From: Leucothrix mucor DSM 2157
GTDB taxonomy: Bacteria; Pseudomonadota; Gammaproteobacteria; Thiotrichales; Thiotrichaceae
Length of the DNA: 64,000 bases
Assembly: GCF_000419525.1 (NCBI RefSeq)
Contig: NZ_ATTE01000001.1
Location: forward strand, 4,152,501 to 4,216,500
Reading direction: 5' to 3'
In this document: positions 25,269 to 35,426 of the stretch, in pieces
Layout of the letters: each line of letters begins with the position of its first letter
How positions within the stretch are numbered: position 1 is the stretch's first letter
Program-made: the position numbers and the translations under genes
Notes under the pieces: model-generated
Told to the model about the DNA's origin: nothing
Database searches by the model: none
The model's input: the letters and a program-made list of their open reading frames with translations, nothing else

Positions 25269-27770
25269 ATGATTCGATCTTTTCGCCACATTCTACTGCT
25301 AATTTGCTGCTTGCTGACGGTAACGTCTGCGTTTGGGCAGGTATTGGAGCTGGATAAGCCGGTGAATACTGATCTCTTGTTTGCCAGTGAATATTACAGC
25401 GACACCACGGCTGAGGCTGATTTTGACACAGTCAAACAGTTACCAAACGATGAATGGCAGCAGTTTAGTCGGGAGCAACTTCGCTTGGGGTTTATTGATA
25501 ACCCGATGTGGGTTCGCTCCAAACTCAGTATACAAGGTACCGAGGCACGTAAAATTGCGTTGAGCTTCCATAATGTGATGGACCATATGCAGTTAGAGGT
25601 TAGTGCAACGGGCGAGCCCGTGCAGCACTTCGCCTTTGGCAGAAGTACCCCGCCGCGGGATACTGATGGGAGTGCCCATCAGTATCAAAATCATGTTGAA
25701 GCCCTGTTTAAACCGGGCCTTGAGTATGATGTGATTGTGAGAATAGACAGCGATAACCCTGTCATTGGTGCTTACCGCGCAATTGAAATAGATACGCTAG
25801 CAGAGCATGCGCAGCGCGAAATGCAGTGGATGTTGCCGTTTTTAATCCTGTTTTTTCTCGTTTCCTTTTACAACGTTGTCATCTATATGACGACACGCCA
25901 AAGCGCATTTATCTTTCATATTGGTTATGTGTTATCGATTCTTGCCTACCTGATGAATGACTATGGCTATATTGAGCTGTGGACTGGGACGTATGATTTA
26001 GAGTTGATGCAGAAAGCGACCAACTTTAGTCTGTTGCTCGGTTTCTTCTCGATGTTGGCGTTCTTTAAAGCGATGGGCCATTATCAGGATGCCTCCATTT
26101 GGATAAGGCGAACTTATAACTTATTGTTTTTAAGTGGGTTATCGACATTAATGTTGATCCCATTTGTACCTTATCTGTACATGATTCGTTTCATTACCGT
26201 TCAGACTTTCTTTTCGATTGCTGTATTTATCGTCTTGGGAATTTATGCTTCCCGTAAGGCGAAGCACCGCAGTTTTGCAGATGATGCCCGCTCCATTACG
26301 CTGCGCATTCTGATGCTGATTTTTGCGCCGTCGATTACCATGCACATACTTAACCGGATGGGCTTCCTCGATGTTACTTGGTATACCGATTACATTCTGT
26401 TTATTTCTATTTTCCTTGAGATGATTCTGATTTCTGGTTTGCTGTTCTTAACTATTCGGATGAGTAATGAGGCATTCCAACGGGAGCGTTTAGTCGATAG
26501 CAATACGGGCTTGCCGAATGAGTTAGCGTTGGAGGCTTATTTCTCGAAAGCTAAGGATGTGAAACAACAGACTTTGGTGAAAATCTGGATTTCAGGTTTG
26601 GATCGTTTGGAAGTTGCATTCGGCCCAGCAGTGTATCGTGAGTTTATTAATGATGTAGCAACTAACTTGCGCCAAGAGTTGTCGGACAACTCAGACCTAA
26701 TTCGTATCTCGCGCCGCAAACGTCATTTTCCCTTATTTCATAACGACAAAAATACCTTTACCGTTGTTTGTCAGTACTTGGATAACAAGAGCTTTGATCG
26801 CTTGCGCCACCAGCTCAACAGCGCGCTGGCCACCACGCATTACCTGCATAAGAGCAGTCTGGATTGCAATATTGTGGTGGGTGCTTATGAATATGATCGT
26901 AAGCAAACCAGCTATGAAATGGCGATGCAAAACAGCACGATGGCCTTGTCGTACAGCATCAAAAACAACCTCCCATTTAAGCTCTATGACCAGCAGATTG
27001 GCTTTAATCAGCAGCAGCATGCAACTTTGATGAGTCAATTTCAGCAGTCACTCAAAGATGATGAATTCTTTTTGTTGTGGCAGCCGCAGTACAATACTCA
27101 GACGAAAGAAATTCAGGGTGTGGAAGTGCTGGTGCGTTGGATGCACAAAGAATATGGCTTGATCGGGCCGGATTTGTTTATCCCGATGCTGGAAGAATCT
27201 AATCGCATTTGCGAGCTATCGCAGTGGGTGATTGGCCAGGTATTTGAGTTTATGCCGATGGTGCAGAATATTTATCCGGGGCTGGATGTCTCGATTAACT
27301 TATCAGCACGCGACTTACTGGAAGATGGCTTGATTCGCTTTCTTGATAGGAAAATTCAGAAACATTCTGATTTAGTGCAATTCATTACCTTGGAAATTAC
27401 CGAAACCTTATTGATCCGGGATTATGACAAGGTGCAAAAGAGCATTGAGGCGTTGCAGAGCCGTGGTTTCCAGATTTCGATTGATGACTTTGGTTCTGGA
27501 TATACCTCGTTTGCTTACCTGCAAAACTTCTCTGCGAATGAGTTAAAAATCGATAAAACCTACACCGATGGTTATCTCGAAAAAACATCTAATGCTGTGC
27601 TGAAAAGCATTATCTATATGGCGCAATTGCTGAATATGCGAATTGTGGTTGAAGGCGTGGAAGAACAGCAGCAGGTTGAGCTGTTTCGGGAGTTAGGCGT
27701 AGAGCGCTTGCAGGGTTGGTTGCTGGATAAGCCAATGACGTTAAGTACTTTGCTGAGTAAGTCAGGCTGA
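25269..27770 (+). CDS. 7TMR-DISM receptor with degenerate GGDEF and EAL domains
   Basis: An 833-residue membrane signalling protein. A signal peptide (1-24) is followed by a periplasmic 7TMR-DISMED2-like domain (about 30-180: GFIDNPMWVRSKL, VMDHMQLEV), seven helices (about 185-405), a GGDEF-like domain (about 415-570) that lacks the GGDEF motif (KNTFTVV in its place), and an EAL domain (about 590-830). The EAL signature is EVLVRW rather than EALLRW. The other metal and catalytic residues are present: NLSARDL, EITET, DDFGSGYTS, IDK, VEGVE and LQGWLLDKP. It is predicted to degrade cyclic di-GMP in response to a periplasmic ligand. It could oppose the diguanylate cyclase at 18908-20056. Confidence 0.9.
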   Translation: MIRSFRHILLLICCLLTVTSAFGQVLELDKPVNTDLLFASEYYSDTTAEADFDTVKQLPNDEWQQFSREQLRLGFIDNPMWVRSKLSIQGTEARKIALSFHNVMDHMQLEVSATGEPVQHFAFGRSTPPRDTDGSAHQYQNHVEALFKPGLEYDVIVRIDSDNPVIGAYRAIEIDTLAEHAQREMQWMLPFLILFFLVSFYNVVIYMTTRQSAFIFHIGYVLSILAYLMNDYGYIELWTGTYDLELMQKATNFSLLLGFFSMLAFFKAMGHYQDASIWIRRTYNLLFLSGLSTLMLIPFVPYLYMIRFITVQTFFSIAVFIVLGIYASRKAKHRSFADDARSITLRILMLIFAPSITMHILNRMGFLDVTWYTDYILFISIFLEMILISGLLFLTIRMSNEAFQRERLVDSNTGLPNELALEAYFSKAKDVKQQTLVKIWISGLDRLEVAFGPAVYREFINDVATNLRQELSDNSDLIRISRRKRHFPLFHNDKNTFTVVCQYLDNKSFDRLRHQLNSALATTHYLHKSSLDCNIVVGAYEYDRKQTSYEMAMQNSTMALSYSIKNNLPFKLYDQQIGFNQQQHATLMSQFQQSLKDDEFFLLWQPQYNTQTKEIQGVEVLVRWMHKEYGLIGPDLFIPMLEESNRICELSQWVIGQVFEFMPMVQNIYPGLDVSINLSARDLLEDGLIRFLDRKIQKHSDLVQFITLEITETLLIRDYDKVQKSIEALQSRGFQISIDDFGSGYTSFAYLQNFSANELKIDKTYTDGYLEKTSNAVLKSIIYMAQLLNMRIVVEGVEEQQQVELFRELGVERLQGWLLDKPMTLSTLLSKSG

Positions 27771-27823
27771 TTTAGCTCCCGTGTGTGTAAAGCGCTACTA
27801 CCATGCGCATGGTTGTTTTAAGC

Positions 27824-28711
27824 CTAATAAAAGAAACCCTTATATTTGGACGTAAGTACTTTGCTATTTAGGCCCAACAAGCTTTCAATCTGGCCGGCAG
27901 CCTTCATTATCCGGTATAAATCTAGGTTTTGGGTTGTTGTATCACTAGTCACAAATTGATTTAGGTAGCTTTGTGACTTTGGTTTAATGTCATTGCGCTG
28001 GCAAATTAGATAAGCCACTGACTCGGCTTCAATTTCTTGCTGAGCCTCTTTAAATCTTGAACGATCTGCACCGCTGAGTTTGTCCAGCCCTAAGTGACCA
28101 AGGTAAATGTGTGCCAGCTCATGACATAGTGTGCAAAACTGGACATTTGTTGGGTGGTTCTTGTTGATATCAATGCGATAGCTACAGACGGGGATTTTTT
28201 TACCGGGTTCAGTCTTGCACTCCAGTCGCTGGACAGAGCCTGCGCTATTATCTCCCGAGTCCATGAAGTTTAAAGCAATTTGTTTCTTGTCTAACTTTCT
28301 TGAGAACTGTTCAACGCTGTAAACCTCTTCAGTTCCTCCTACACGGAATGCAAATACCTCATCGGGTAAGTCCTCACCTTCTGTGTCTAGTAAATCATAG
28401 ACCAAAGCGACTGGGCCAAAGGGCCAGAGAATAATGAGCGGACGAGCCTGAGGTTTTATGTCTCTATTAAACCGCTTATGCCAATCCTTAGCTGATGCTG
28501 CAAAGCGAAGTCCAGGTTTCTGGATTTGGAGGAGCATGGCATTAAAGGGTGCGAAGTTGCGCTGACGGCTGATGAATTTCAATAGCTCAAGGTAGTCTGT
28601 GCTATATCGGTAAAGACGTGACTCATCCAGTAATTGATCCAGTAAAGCGCGCTCGCTTAACTCGGATTGATCGAAAATATTTAGTTGTGGCTCACTGGTA
28701 AGAGGCATCAT
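27824..28711 (-). CDS. ArdC/ImmA-like HExxH metallopeptidase-type protein
   Basis: A 295-residue protein. The first half resembles the ArdC-type N-terminal ssDNA-binding domain (FAPFNAMLLQIQKPG, RPLIILWPFGPVALVYDL). The second half has a zinc-protease signature CHELAHIYLGH followed by a glutamate-rich helix EIEAESVAYLICQ, as in ImmA/IrrE (DUF955) proteins. Members act as antirestriction proteins, phage or ICE regulators, or partners of defence genes. It is divergent from a type I restriction operon with a 260-bp gap, and the two may share a regulatory region. Whether it protects, regulates or belongs to the island is unknown. The start could be either of two adjacent ATGs at 28711 and 28708. 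Confidence 0.75.
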   Translation of the reverse strand: MMPLTSEPQLNIFDQSELSERALLDQLLDESRLYRYSTDYLELLKFISRQRNFAPFNAMLLQIQKPGLRFAASAKDWHKRFNRDIKPQARPLIILWPFGPVALVYDLLDTEGEDLPDEVFAFRVGGTEEVYSVEQFSRKLDKKQIALNFMDSGDNSAGSVQRLECKTEPGKKIPVCSYRIDINKNHPTNVQFCTLCHELAHIYLGHLGLDKLSGADRSRFKEAQQEIEAESVAYLICQRNDIKPKSQSYLNQFVTSDTTTQNLDLYRIMKAAGQIESLLGLNSKVLTSKYKGFFY

Positions 28712-28971
28712 TTGTTGGGTTTATCCTTACTGATTTAGGTTTTTGCTGGCGATGTGCGAACTTCAAGCTGGTTGTGATTGCGTAGTATAAAGATTCGCCA
28801 AAAAAATACCATAACGGCAAATGGCATAGCTAAACTGTGCAGTTGAGGAGTAGCTGATCAGTGGTTATTATCTCATTCTTTAGACATTAAATTCCTTTTG
28901 TAGCGGTATAACGGCATACTCCTGCGAGATGATAATTTTAAAGCCCCGCAACTCAGCGAACATACAAACTA

Positions 28972-30690
28972 ATGAAAAACAGCACCCAGCCAGAAACAGA
29001 AAATGTGGTAGAAGAAGCCCCGACAAATTACGCCATAGAAAAAATAACGCTCCCAGAGCTGAAAACATGGCTTTGGGGCAGTGCCGACATCATGCGAGGC
29101 ACGGTAGACAGCAGTGACTTCAAAAACTACATCTTCGGTTTGATCTTTATCAAACGACTTTCTGATGTGTTCGATGAGCGAATACTCGCGCTGATGATTG
29201 AGGAAGGGTTAGATACTGCTGGCGCGATTGAGTTGATTCAAGCTGACAATCCTGAGCAATTTGTGCCGGAAGATGCCCGCTGGGCAAACTTGGTCAAAAA
29301 GACGGAAAACGTTGGCGAAAGTATCGACGAAGCATTTGCTGAAATTGAACGACAAAACCCTTCCCTAGAAAAAGTGCTCACCGCGATTCAGTTTGGCGAC
29401 AAAGATAAGCTCAGCAATGAATTATTAATGCGCCTCCTGAGACACTTCAATAAGTACAAACTAGGCAATCAAAACCTCTACAAGGCTGACTTGCTCGGTG
29501 ATGCTTACGAATACCTCATTGGAAAATTTGCCGATGATGCCGGTAAGAAAGGTGGGGAGTTCTATACGCCACATGAAGTTGTAGAGTTGATTGTCAAACT
29601 AATTGACCCACAGCCAGAGCAAGAAATCTATGACCCCACCAGTGGTTGTGGCGGTATGTTGGTTGAAGCGGCTCGACACATTCGTGAAAAATACAAGCCC
29701 AACGGAATGAAAATGGGTAAGCCAAACTGCAAGCTCTACGGACAAGAGAAAAACTTAGGGACGTGGGCGATTGCCAAGCTCAATATGTTTCTACATAACC
29801 TTGATGGCGATATAAAGCGCGGTGACACATTAGTTAACCCACTTCACAAAGATGGTGAAGGATTGCAAACCTTTGACCGTGTTATTGCCAACCCACCGTT
29901 CTCTATTAAAGAATGGTGGGAGCCTTTAGAGATTAACAAACAGACCCGCGTTGACAAGAAAACGGGCAAAGAAATAGATGTTGCGCCTAAGTACAACAAA
30001 GATCTAAAAGACAGATTTGGCCGCTTTGGTCTGGGTGTTGCGCCTCGCACAAAAGCTGATTTGGCCTTTGTTCAGCACATGGTTGCCTGTACAAAAGAAG
30101 ACGGTTGTATCGGTGTTGTCGTTCCGCATGGTGTGCTGTTTCGCGAAGGTGATGAAGGGAAGATTCGAAAGGGCTTGCTTGTAGGTGATCAGAGCTTTGG
30201 TGGCGATATTGTAGAAGCCATTGTTAGTCTTCCAGTTGGATTGTTTTTTAATACAGGTATTGCTGCTGCAATTCTGATTATCAATAAATCCAAACCTGTC
30301 GCCCTCAAAAATAAGATCATCTTTGTTGACGCCTCTGCTGATTACGAAGATGGCAAAAACATGAATCGCCTACGTAATAGTGATATTGAAAGAATCACCG
30401 AAACATATACCACAGCCAAGCAAACCATGATTAACGCTGGCGAACAAACTCAAGACTCACTTGCAACGCTATTACAGCAAGTCGAAATTAAAAAGTACCT
30501 GCGGGTGGTTGAAATGAGTGAGATTGAGGAGAATGGTTTCAATCTGAATATTAGTCGATATATTGATACATCAGAGCCTGAGGAAATTGTAGACCTTTCA
30601 CAAGTATTAGAAAAAATTCAGATAACAGATAAGAACCTTAAATCTGTTGATGAAAAGCTTAAGTTACATTTATCAACACTGGGTCTGTGA
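28972..30690 (+). CDS. hsdM: Type I restriction-modification methyltransferase subunit
   Basis: A 572-residue N6-adenine DNA methyltransferase. The N-terminal HsdM_N domain (LWGSADIMRGTVDSSDFKNYIFGLIFIKR, in part) is followed by the SAM-binding motif DPTSGCGGM near residue 221 and the catalytic NPPF near 305. The C-terminal region would contact HsdS and HsdR. It leads hsdM-hsdS-hsdR, with hsdS only 7 bp downstream. There is no strong ribosome site before ATG 28972. Methylation of adenine in both half-sites protects host DNA. Confidence 0.96.
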   Translation: MKNSTQPETENVVEEAPTNYAIEKITLPELKTWLWGSADIMRGTVDSSDFKNYIFGLIFIKRLSDVFDERILALMIEEGLDTAGAIELIQADNPEQFVPEDARWANLVKKTENVGESIDEAFAEIERQNPSLEKVLTAIQFGDKDKLSNELLMRLLRHFNKYKLGNQNLYKADLLGDAYEYLIGKFADDAGKKGGEFYTPHEVVELIVKLIDPQPEQEIYDPTSGCGGMLVEAARHIREKYKPNGMKMGKPNCKLYGQEKNLGTWAIAKLNMFLHNLDGDIKRGDTLVNPLHKDGEGLQTFDRVIANPPFSIKEWWEPLEINKQTRVDKKTGKEIDVAPKYNKDLKDRFGRFGLGVAPRTKADLAFVQHMVACTKEDGCIGVVVPHGVLFREGDEGKIRKGLLVGDQSFGGDIVEAIVSLPVGLFFNTGIAAAILIINKSKPVALKNKIIFVDASADYEDGKNMNRLRNSDIERITETYTTAKQTMINAGEQTQDSLATLLQQVEIKKYLRVVEMSEIEENGFNLNISRYIDTSEPEEIVDLSQVLEKIQITDKNLKSVDEKLKLHLSTLGL

Positions 30691-30697
30691 TTCTGAT

Positions 30698-31993
30698 ATG
30701 AAAACTAACCACTCTTTTGGTAATTTACCTGCACAATTTTACGTTGCTAGTTTTAATGATATTTCAATAAAAATAGCTGATGGTACACATGCTACGCCAA
30801 CTTATGTGGATGAGGGGGTTCCTTTCTACAGCGTCGAAAGTGTGGTCGCTAACAACTTTACAAACGTCAAATATATTTCTGAAGAACTGCATGAAACCCT
30901 TTGTAAACGAGTGAAGCCGCAAAAAGGTGATATTTTACTTACCCGAATTGGTTCTATATCAAAGACTAAGCTAATTGACTGGGATGTTGATGCGAGTATC
31001 TACGTAAGTTTATGCCTAATTCGACTTAACGATGATGTTAATAAAGAGTACGTGTATCAATATACAAAAAGTGATTACTTCCGACAGGAAATTGAAAAAA
31101 GAGCATTGCTTCACGCCACTCCAATGAAAATTAATCTTGGTGAAATTGGTAAAATACCAGTTCCACTACCTCATGAAAAAGAGGAGCAAGCGAGAATAGC
31201 CAAAATTCTGTCAGATGCGGATAAAAAAACTCAGCTAATCGAACGAAAAGTTTCTGAAGTCCAAGAGTTAAAAAAAGGACTAATGCAAAAACTTTTTTCT
31301 GAAGGTGTTGGGGAGCTTGATGATAAGGGAGGGTGGTTACCACATACTGAGTTTCAGGATTCAGTATATGGTTCAATTCCAGCGGTTTGGACAATTTTGA
31401 AGATAAATGAAGTTTTGTCATATGTGGATTACCGAGGCAAAACACCGCCAAAGGTTGAATCTGGGTTTTTTCTGGTCACTGCAAAAAATGTAAAAAGTGG
31501 TTATATCGATTACGAGTCTTCCAAAGAGTACATTCCAGAATCTTTGTATGATGAAGTCATGAGTCGGGGGACTCCTAAACTAGGTGATGTACTATTCACA
31601 ACGGAAGCCCCTATGGGAAATGTTGCCTTGGTCGATAATCAAGATGTTGCTATCGCTCAACGTATTATCAAGTTTCGACCTAAGTCTTGGCGTCAGTTGA
31701 ATAATATATATCTCAAATACTTTTTCCTATCTCCTGCGTTTAAAAAAGAGTTGGATTTTAATGGCACAGGAAGCACGGTAAAAGGAATCAAAGGCAAGCG
31801 GCTACACGTAATGAAGATTGCTATTCCTCCAATTAAAGAGCAAATAAAAATTGCCAGAATTTTGTTAACAGTTGATAAAAAAATCGACTTATTAAACCAG
31901 CAAAAAGCCGAAGCACAACAACTAAAAAAAGGCCTAATGCAAAAACTCCTGACCGGAGAATGGCGTGTTCCGCTGGATGACCAAGCGGCATAA
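30698..31993 (+). CDS. hsdS: Type I restriction-modification specificity subunit
   Basis: A 431-residue S subunit with two target-recognition domains (about residues 1-185 and 215-405). Each is followed by a conserved helical spacer; the matching spacer ends QLKKGLMQKLLTGEW (C-terminal) and ELKKGLMQKLFSEG (central) show the internal duplication. It determines the bipartite DNA target of the enzyme, which cannot be read from sequence. The region is visibly more AT-rich than its neighbours, as is common for recognition domains exchanged between strains. I start at ATG 30698, since an upstream in-frame start would overlap hsdM by 44 bp. Confidence 0.92.
   Translation: MKTNHSFGNLPAQFYVASFNDISIKIADGTHATPTYVDEGVPFYSVESVVANNFTNVKYISEELHETLCKRVKPQKGDILLTRIGSISKTKLIDWDVDASIYVSLCLIRLNDDVNKEYVYQYTKSDYFRQEIEKRALLHATPMKINLGEIGKIPVPLPHEKEEQARIAKILSDADKKTQLIERKVSEVQELKKGLMQKLFSEGVGELDDKGGWLPHTEFQDSVYGSIPAVWTILKINEVLSYVDYRGKTPPKVESGFFLVTAKNVKSGYIDYESSKEYIPESLYDEVMSRGTPKLGDVLFTTEAPMGNVALVDNQDVAIAQRIIKFRPKSWRQLNNIYLKYFFLSPAFKKELDFNGTGSTVKGIKGKRLHVMKIAIPPIKEQIKIARILLTVDKKIDLLNQQKAEAQQLKKGLMQKLLTGEWRVPLDDQAA
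31269..31947 (+). repeat. 25-bp direct repeats inside hsdS
   Basis: Copies at 31269-31293 and 31923-31947 differ at one base. They encode the KKGLMQKL spacer after each recognition domain and lie 654 bp apart. Recombination between them would delete one recognition domain; recombination with another hsdS could swap it. Confidence 0.85.
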
Positions 31994-32022
31994 ACAGTAG
32001 TTCCATTATCAAGGATGTCAAT

Positions 32023-35000
32023 GTGAGTAAGCAGAACGAATCTAAACAGCCAGAACTGAACGGTGTTGAGCGCCCTGCAATCGCGTGGTTGGAGCAATTG
32101 GGCTACGCTCATATTTCAGGTAGCCAAGTTGAGCAAGTGCATCGAACTGAGCCAGTGATTCTGGAAACGGTGTTGATTGACCGTTTGCATGCTTTGAATC
32201 CTTGGTTAGAGGAAGTGCCGAATGGTGCAGTCAAAGCCATTAAGCAGCTGCGCGATATTTGGTTTGAGCACAGTAATGACTTAATGCTAGCCAATCATGC
32301 ATTTTGGAAAGATGTGTTGTTTCGTTCTAATCTGCAACAAAAAGACAAGCATGGCCAACCGCGCAGTATTCGCTTTATTGATTCATCGGGCGCGGCTAAT
32401 AACCGTTTTCATGTGGTTGATCAGTATATCGGTAAGAATAATAACGGTGATGTGTTTAAGCCGGATTTACTGTTGTTTATTAACGGTATGCCGCTGGCTA
32501 TCATCGAATGCAAAGCTAGTGCGGTCAAGCTAAGCAAAGGTATAGCTCAGCTTGATGGCTACCAAGGCACCTTTGAGCAACACTTCGCGTTTAATATGGT
32601 GTGTGTGGCGATTAACCGCAGTCAAGCCAAGTATGGCGCGTTAGCCGCCCCAGAGCAGTTTTACCTTACCTATAAGTTTGATCCGAATCGGCCTGATGAA
32701 AAAGTCATTCTGGATAAGCTGGCTGCACTATTAGGGAAGCCACCAACCGATCAGGATAAATTGCTGTGGGCACTGTTTGAACCCTCTCGTTTTGTTCGTT
32801 TCGTCTGTTTCTACCCGATGTTTGAGGTGGAAGATGGGCGCATGATTAAAAAGCTGCCGCGTTACCAGCAGTGGCGAGCAGTTGAGAAAACGTTGCTTCG
32901 CTTGCAAGGTAGCGGCACCACTTTGCAAGGTAAAAAGCGCGGTGGTGTGGTCTGGCATACTCAAGGTAGCGGTAAGTCACTGACCATGGCGCTACTAGCG
33001 CGCTTAATGCGGGTTGAGCTGTCCGGCTTTGATAACCCCAGCATTTTGGTACTCACCGACCGAACCGACCTTGACCGACAAATTCATAGTACCTTTACCA
33101 ATGTGGGGCTTGAGACGACCAAAGCCGACTCTGTCGCGGGTCTTGAAATCATGCTGGGTAATGATTACGGCACCATCTTTACGTCGACTGTTCAAAAATT
33201 TCAGGAAAGCGATGGCAAGCAAATCAAAGCAGCCAATGAGTCGGAAAGTAGTGGCGAGGTTGATGAAACGGCTGTTTCTAAAACCCGTGTACGACGCGTG
33301 CTCAAGAAAGATGACAAAAACAATGATGAATGCTGGATCGTTAAACAGCACAATGACAACTTCAACCAACTAGACGCTAGTGGAAACTCTTTAAAGGCGA
33401 AGTGGGTTACGGTTAGTGAGGAAAAAGTTGACTTTAGAGTGCTGAGCACCAAACCAAACTTCTTCGTATTGGTCGATGAAGCACACCGCAGCCAGTACGG
33501 TTTTTTAGCTGCGTTTATGCGAGCCTCGTTACCCAATGCCAAGTTCATTGCGTTTACGGGTACGCCGCTATTTAAGGAAGACAAAAACACCTTGGGCGAG
33601 TTTGGCGGTAGTGAGTACATCGACACTTATCGTTTGGATGAAGCAGTTGCCGATCATGCGACTTTGCCAATCAAATACATGGAAGGCATGGCCGAATGGT
33701 CGAGTGATGGCAAGCTCAAAGAGGCCTTTGAAAAAGAGTTTGGTAAGGAGTCTTTAGCCAAGCAGAAAAAATTAAAACAAACCTTGCTGAAAAAACGCCG
33801 AGGAGCAAAGAGCCGCATTGAAGAAAATGCAAAGCACTTAGTCGAGCATTTTTTAGCGAGTGTGAGGCCTCGTGGTTTTAAAGCAATGTTGGTGTGTGAT
33901 GGACGCGATATGGCAGTGCGTTATCAGGAGGTCTTTCGAGAGATCATGGCTGAGCGTAAAGAACAAGGTCTGCCGACCTTTGAAAGCCGTGTTGTGATTT
34001 CCTTGGGTAGCATTACGGATAAGCGTACTGGAATCAGCGAGCAGCAAGCGCATTATGATAGAGGCGCTAAAACTAAGCTTGAGACGATTGAAGAGCGTGT
34101 AAAGCGTGAGGTCAAAGCGGGTGAAGTACCGATTGCACTACCTACAGATGATATTCCGGGCTTTGTGAATGAGCGCTTCAAACTGCCTTATGGTGATGAG
34201 TCTCTAAATGTTTCTGAGGATGAGGCGAAGGTTAATAATGTCGGCTTAATTATCGTATCCGATATGTTGTTGACGGGCTGGGATGCTCCGATTGTTAGCA
34301 CACTATATCTGGACAAGCCTCTGAAAGAGCACACCTTGTTGCAGGCGATTGCACGGGTCAATCGTACTCGCAAAGGAAAGAAAGCGGGCTATATTGTTGA
34401 CTACTTTGGTGTCGTGGATTATCTCGATGAGGCGCTGAAAGTTTATGGTGGTGATGTACTTCCTGAGCAAGTTTGGTCTGATGTTGAGTCAGAGCTTCCC
34501 AAGCTAAAAGCTGCGCTTTCTAAAGTGCAAGATACGTTGCCTAAGAAGTATGACTTGCTTAAACAGCCAGAGCGTTACAAGGAGCAAGCGGATCTTCATT
34601 TAGACCCTGATACACGCTTAGATATTGTTGAGGACTTTCTTGTTGCACTAGCTGAGTTTAATGGGCGTCTGGATGTGGTGTTGCCTGATGAGCGCGGTGC
34701 TCCATACAAACCCTATTTCAAAGTTTTTAATGAGATCAAATTGGAGCTTAGGCACAAAATGCCTGATGCTGCTGATGCGGTTCGCATCACCGCCTCAGAG
34801 TCTGAGTTGTTGAAAACAATGCTGGATGAACACATTCAGTCGAGTGAAGTCACTAGTATTCTGGATCGTGAAGTGTCTATTTTGGATGCTGCGGATATGG
34901 ATAAGTTGCGCAAGCAAAAGAGCGCTGGCAGTGCTGCGCTGGTGATGAAGAATAAGCTTAAACACACCATCAAAACAGGTAAGGGAAAAGATCCTGCGTT

Positions 35001-35406
35001 TTTTGGAGATCTGGAAGCTGAGCTGGAAAAACTCATTAGCGATGAGAGAAACGGTCGTATTGAGCAGGCGATATTTTTGGAACAATTGGAGCAATTCGCG
35101 CAGCGTATCCGGGATAAAGACGCCAAACCCTCAGCGATGGGATTGCAAACTGCAGTCGAGCAAGCGGTTTATAATTATTTGGTAAAAGAGGTTGATGAAT
35201 CTGTTGCGCTGACATGGACGAAAAGTGTGTTTGAACATGCGGAAATAGCAGCAGTTGTTGCGTCTCCAATCTGGAAAAAACAGACAGATATACACAATGA
35301 AATTAAGAAAACGATTCGCTCTATCTTGCGTGGACTAAGTGGCTGGAATATGTCAGTTGCTCGTCAGCATTCAAATGAGATTTTCCAGATCATGTTGAAT
35401 AACTAA
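32023..35406 (+). CDS. hsdR: Type I restriction enzyme endonuclease/translocase subunit
   Basis: An 1127-residue HsdR subunit. The N-terminal PD-(D/E)xK nuclease has PDLLLFINGMPLAIIECKAS near residues 145-165. The superfamily 2 helicase motor has Walker A HTQGSGKS near 309, the DEAH box VDEAHRSQYG near 484, FTGTPLF, and a C-terminal motif VI region ARVNRTRKGKKAG. It translocates DNA and cuts unmethylated invaders with HsdM and HsdS. The start is GTG 32023, with AAGGA 8 nt upstream. It follows hsdS by 29 bp. All key motifs are intact, so the system looks active. Confidence 0.97.
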   Translation: MSKQNESKQPELNGVERPAIAWLEQLGYAHISGSQVEQVHRTEPVILETVLIDRLHALNPWLEEVPNGAVKAIKQLRDIWFEHSNDLMLANHAFWKDVLFRSNLQQKDKHGQPRSIRFIDSSGAANNRFHVVDQYIGKNNNGDVFKPDLLLFINGMPLAIIECKASAVKLSKGIAQLDGYQGTFEQHFAFNMVCVAINRSQAKYGALAAPEQFYLTYKFDPNRPDEKVILDKLAALLGKPPTDQDKLLWALFEPSRFVRFVCFYPMFEVEDGRMIKKLPRYQQWRAVEKTLLRLQGSGTTLQGKKRGGVVWHTQGSGKSLTMALLARLMRVELSGFDNPSILVLTDRTDLDRQIHSTFTNVGLETTKADSVAGLEIMLGNDYGTIFTSTVQKFQESDGKQIKAANESESSGEVDETAVSKTRVRRVLKKDDKNNDECWIVKQHNDNFNQLDASGNSLKAKWVTVSEEKVDFRVLSTKPNFFVLVDEAHRSQYGFLAAFMRASLPNAKFIAFTGTPLFKEDKNTLGEFGGSEYIDTYRLDEAVADHATLPIKYMEGMAEWSSDGKLKEAFEKEFGKESLAKQKKLKQTLLKKRRGAKSRIEENAKHLVEHFLASVRPRGFKAMLVCDGRDMAVRYQEVFREIMAERKEQGLPTFESRVVISLGSITDKRTGISEQQAHYDRGAKTKLETIEERVKREVKAGEVPIALPTDDIPGFVNERFKLPYGDESLNVSEDEAKVNNVGLIIVSDMLLTGWDAPIVSTLYLDKPLKEHTLLQAIARVNRTRKGKKAGYIVDYFGVVDYLDEALKVYGGDVLPEQVWSDVESELPKLKAALSKVQDTLPKKYDLLKQPERYKEQADLHLDPDTRLDIVEDFLVALAEFNGRLDVVLPDERGAPYKPYFKVFNEIKLELRHKMPDAADAVRITASESELLKTMLDEHIQSSEVTSILDREVSILDAADMDKLRKQKSAGSAALVMKNKLKHTIKTGKGKDPAFFGDLEAELEKLISDERNGRIEQAIFLEQLEQFAQRIRDKDAKPSAMGLQTAVEQAVYNYLVKEVDESVALTWTKSVFEHAEIAAVVASPIWKKQTDIHNEIKKTIRSILRGLSGWNMSVARQHSNEIFQIMLNN

Positions 35407-35426
35407 AGCTAGGGTCAGAATTTAGC

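Noticed and set aside
28712-28971. Mobile-element boundary at the restriction island
   Set aside because: I saw no direct repeats, tRNA end or integrase at either side of the island within the window, so transfer is plausible but not shown.
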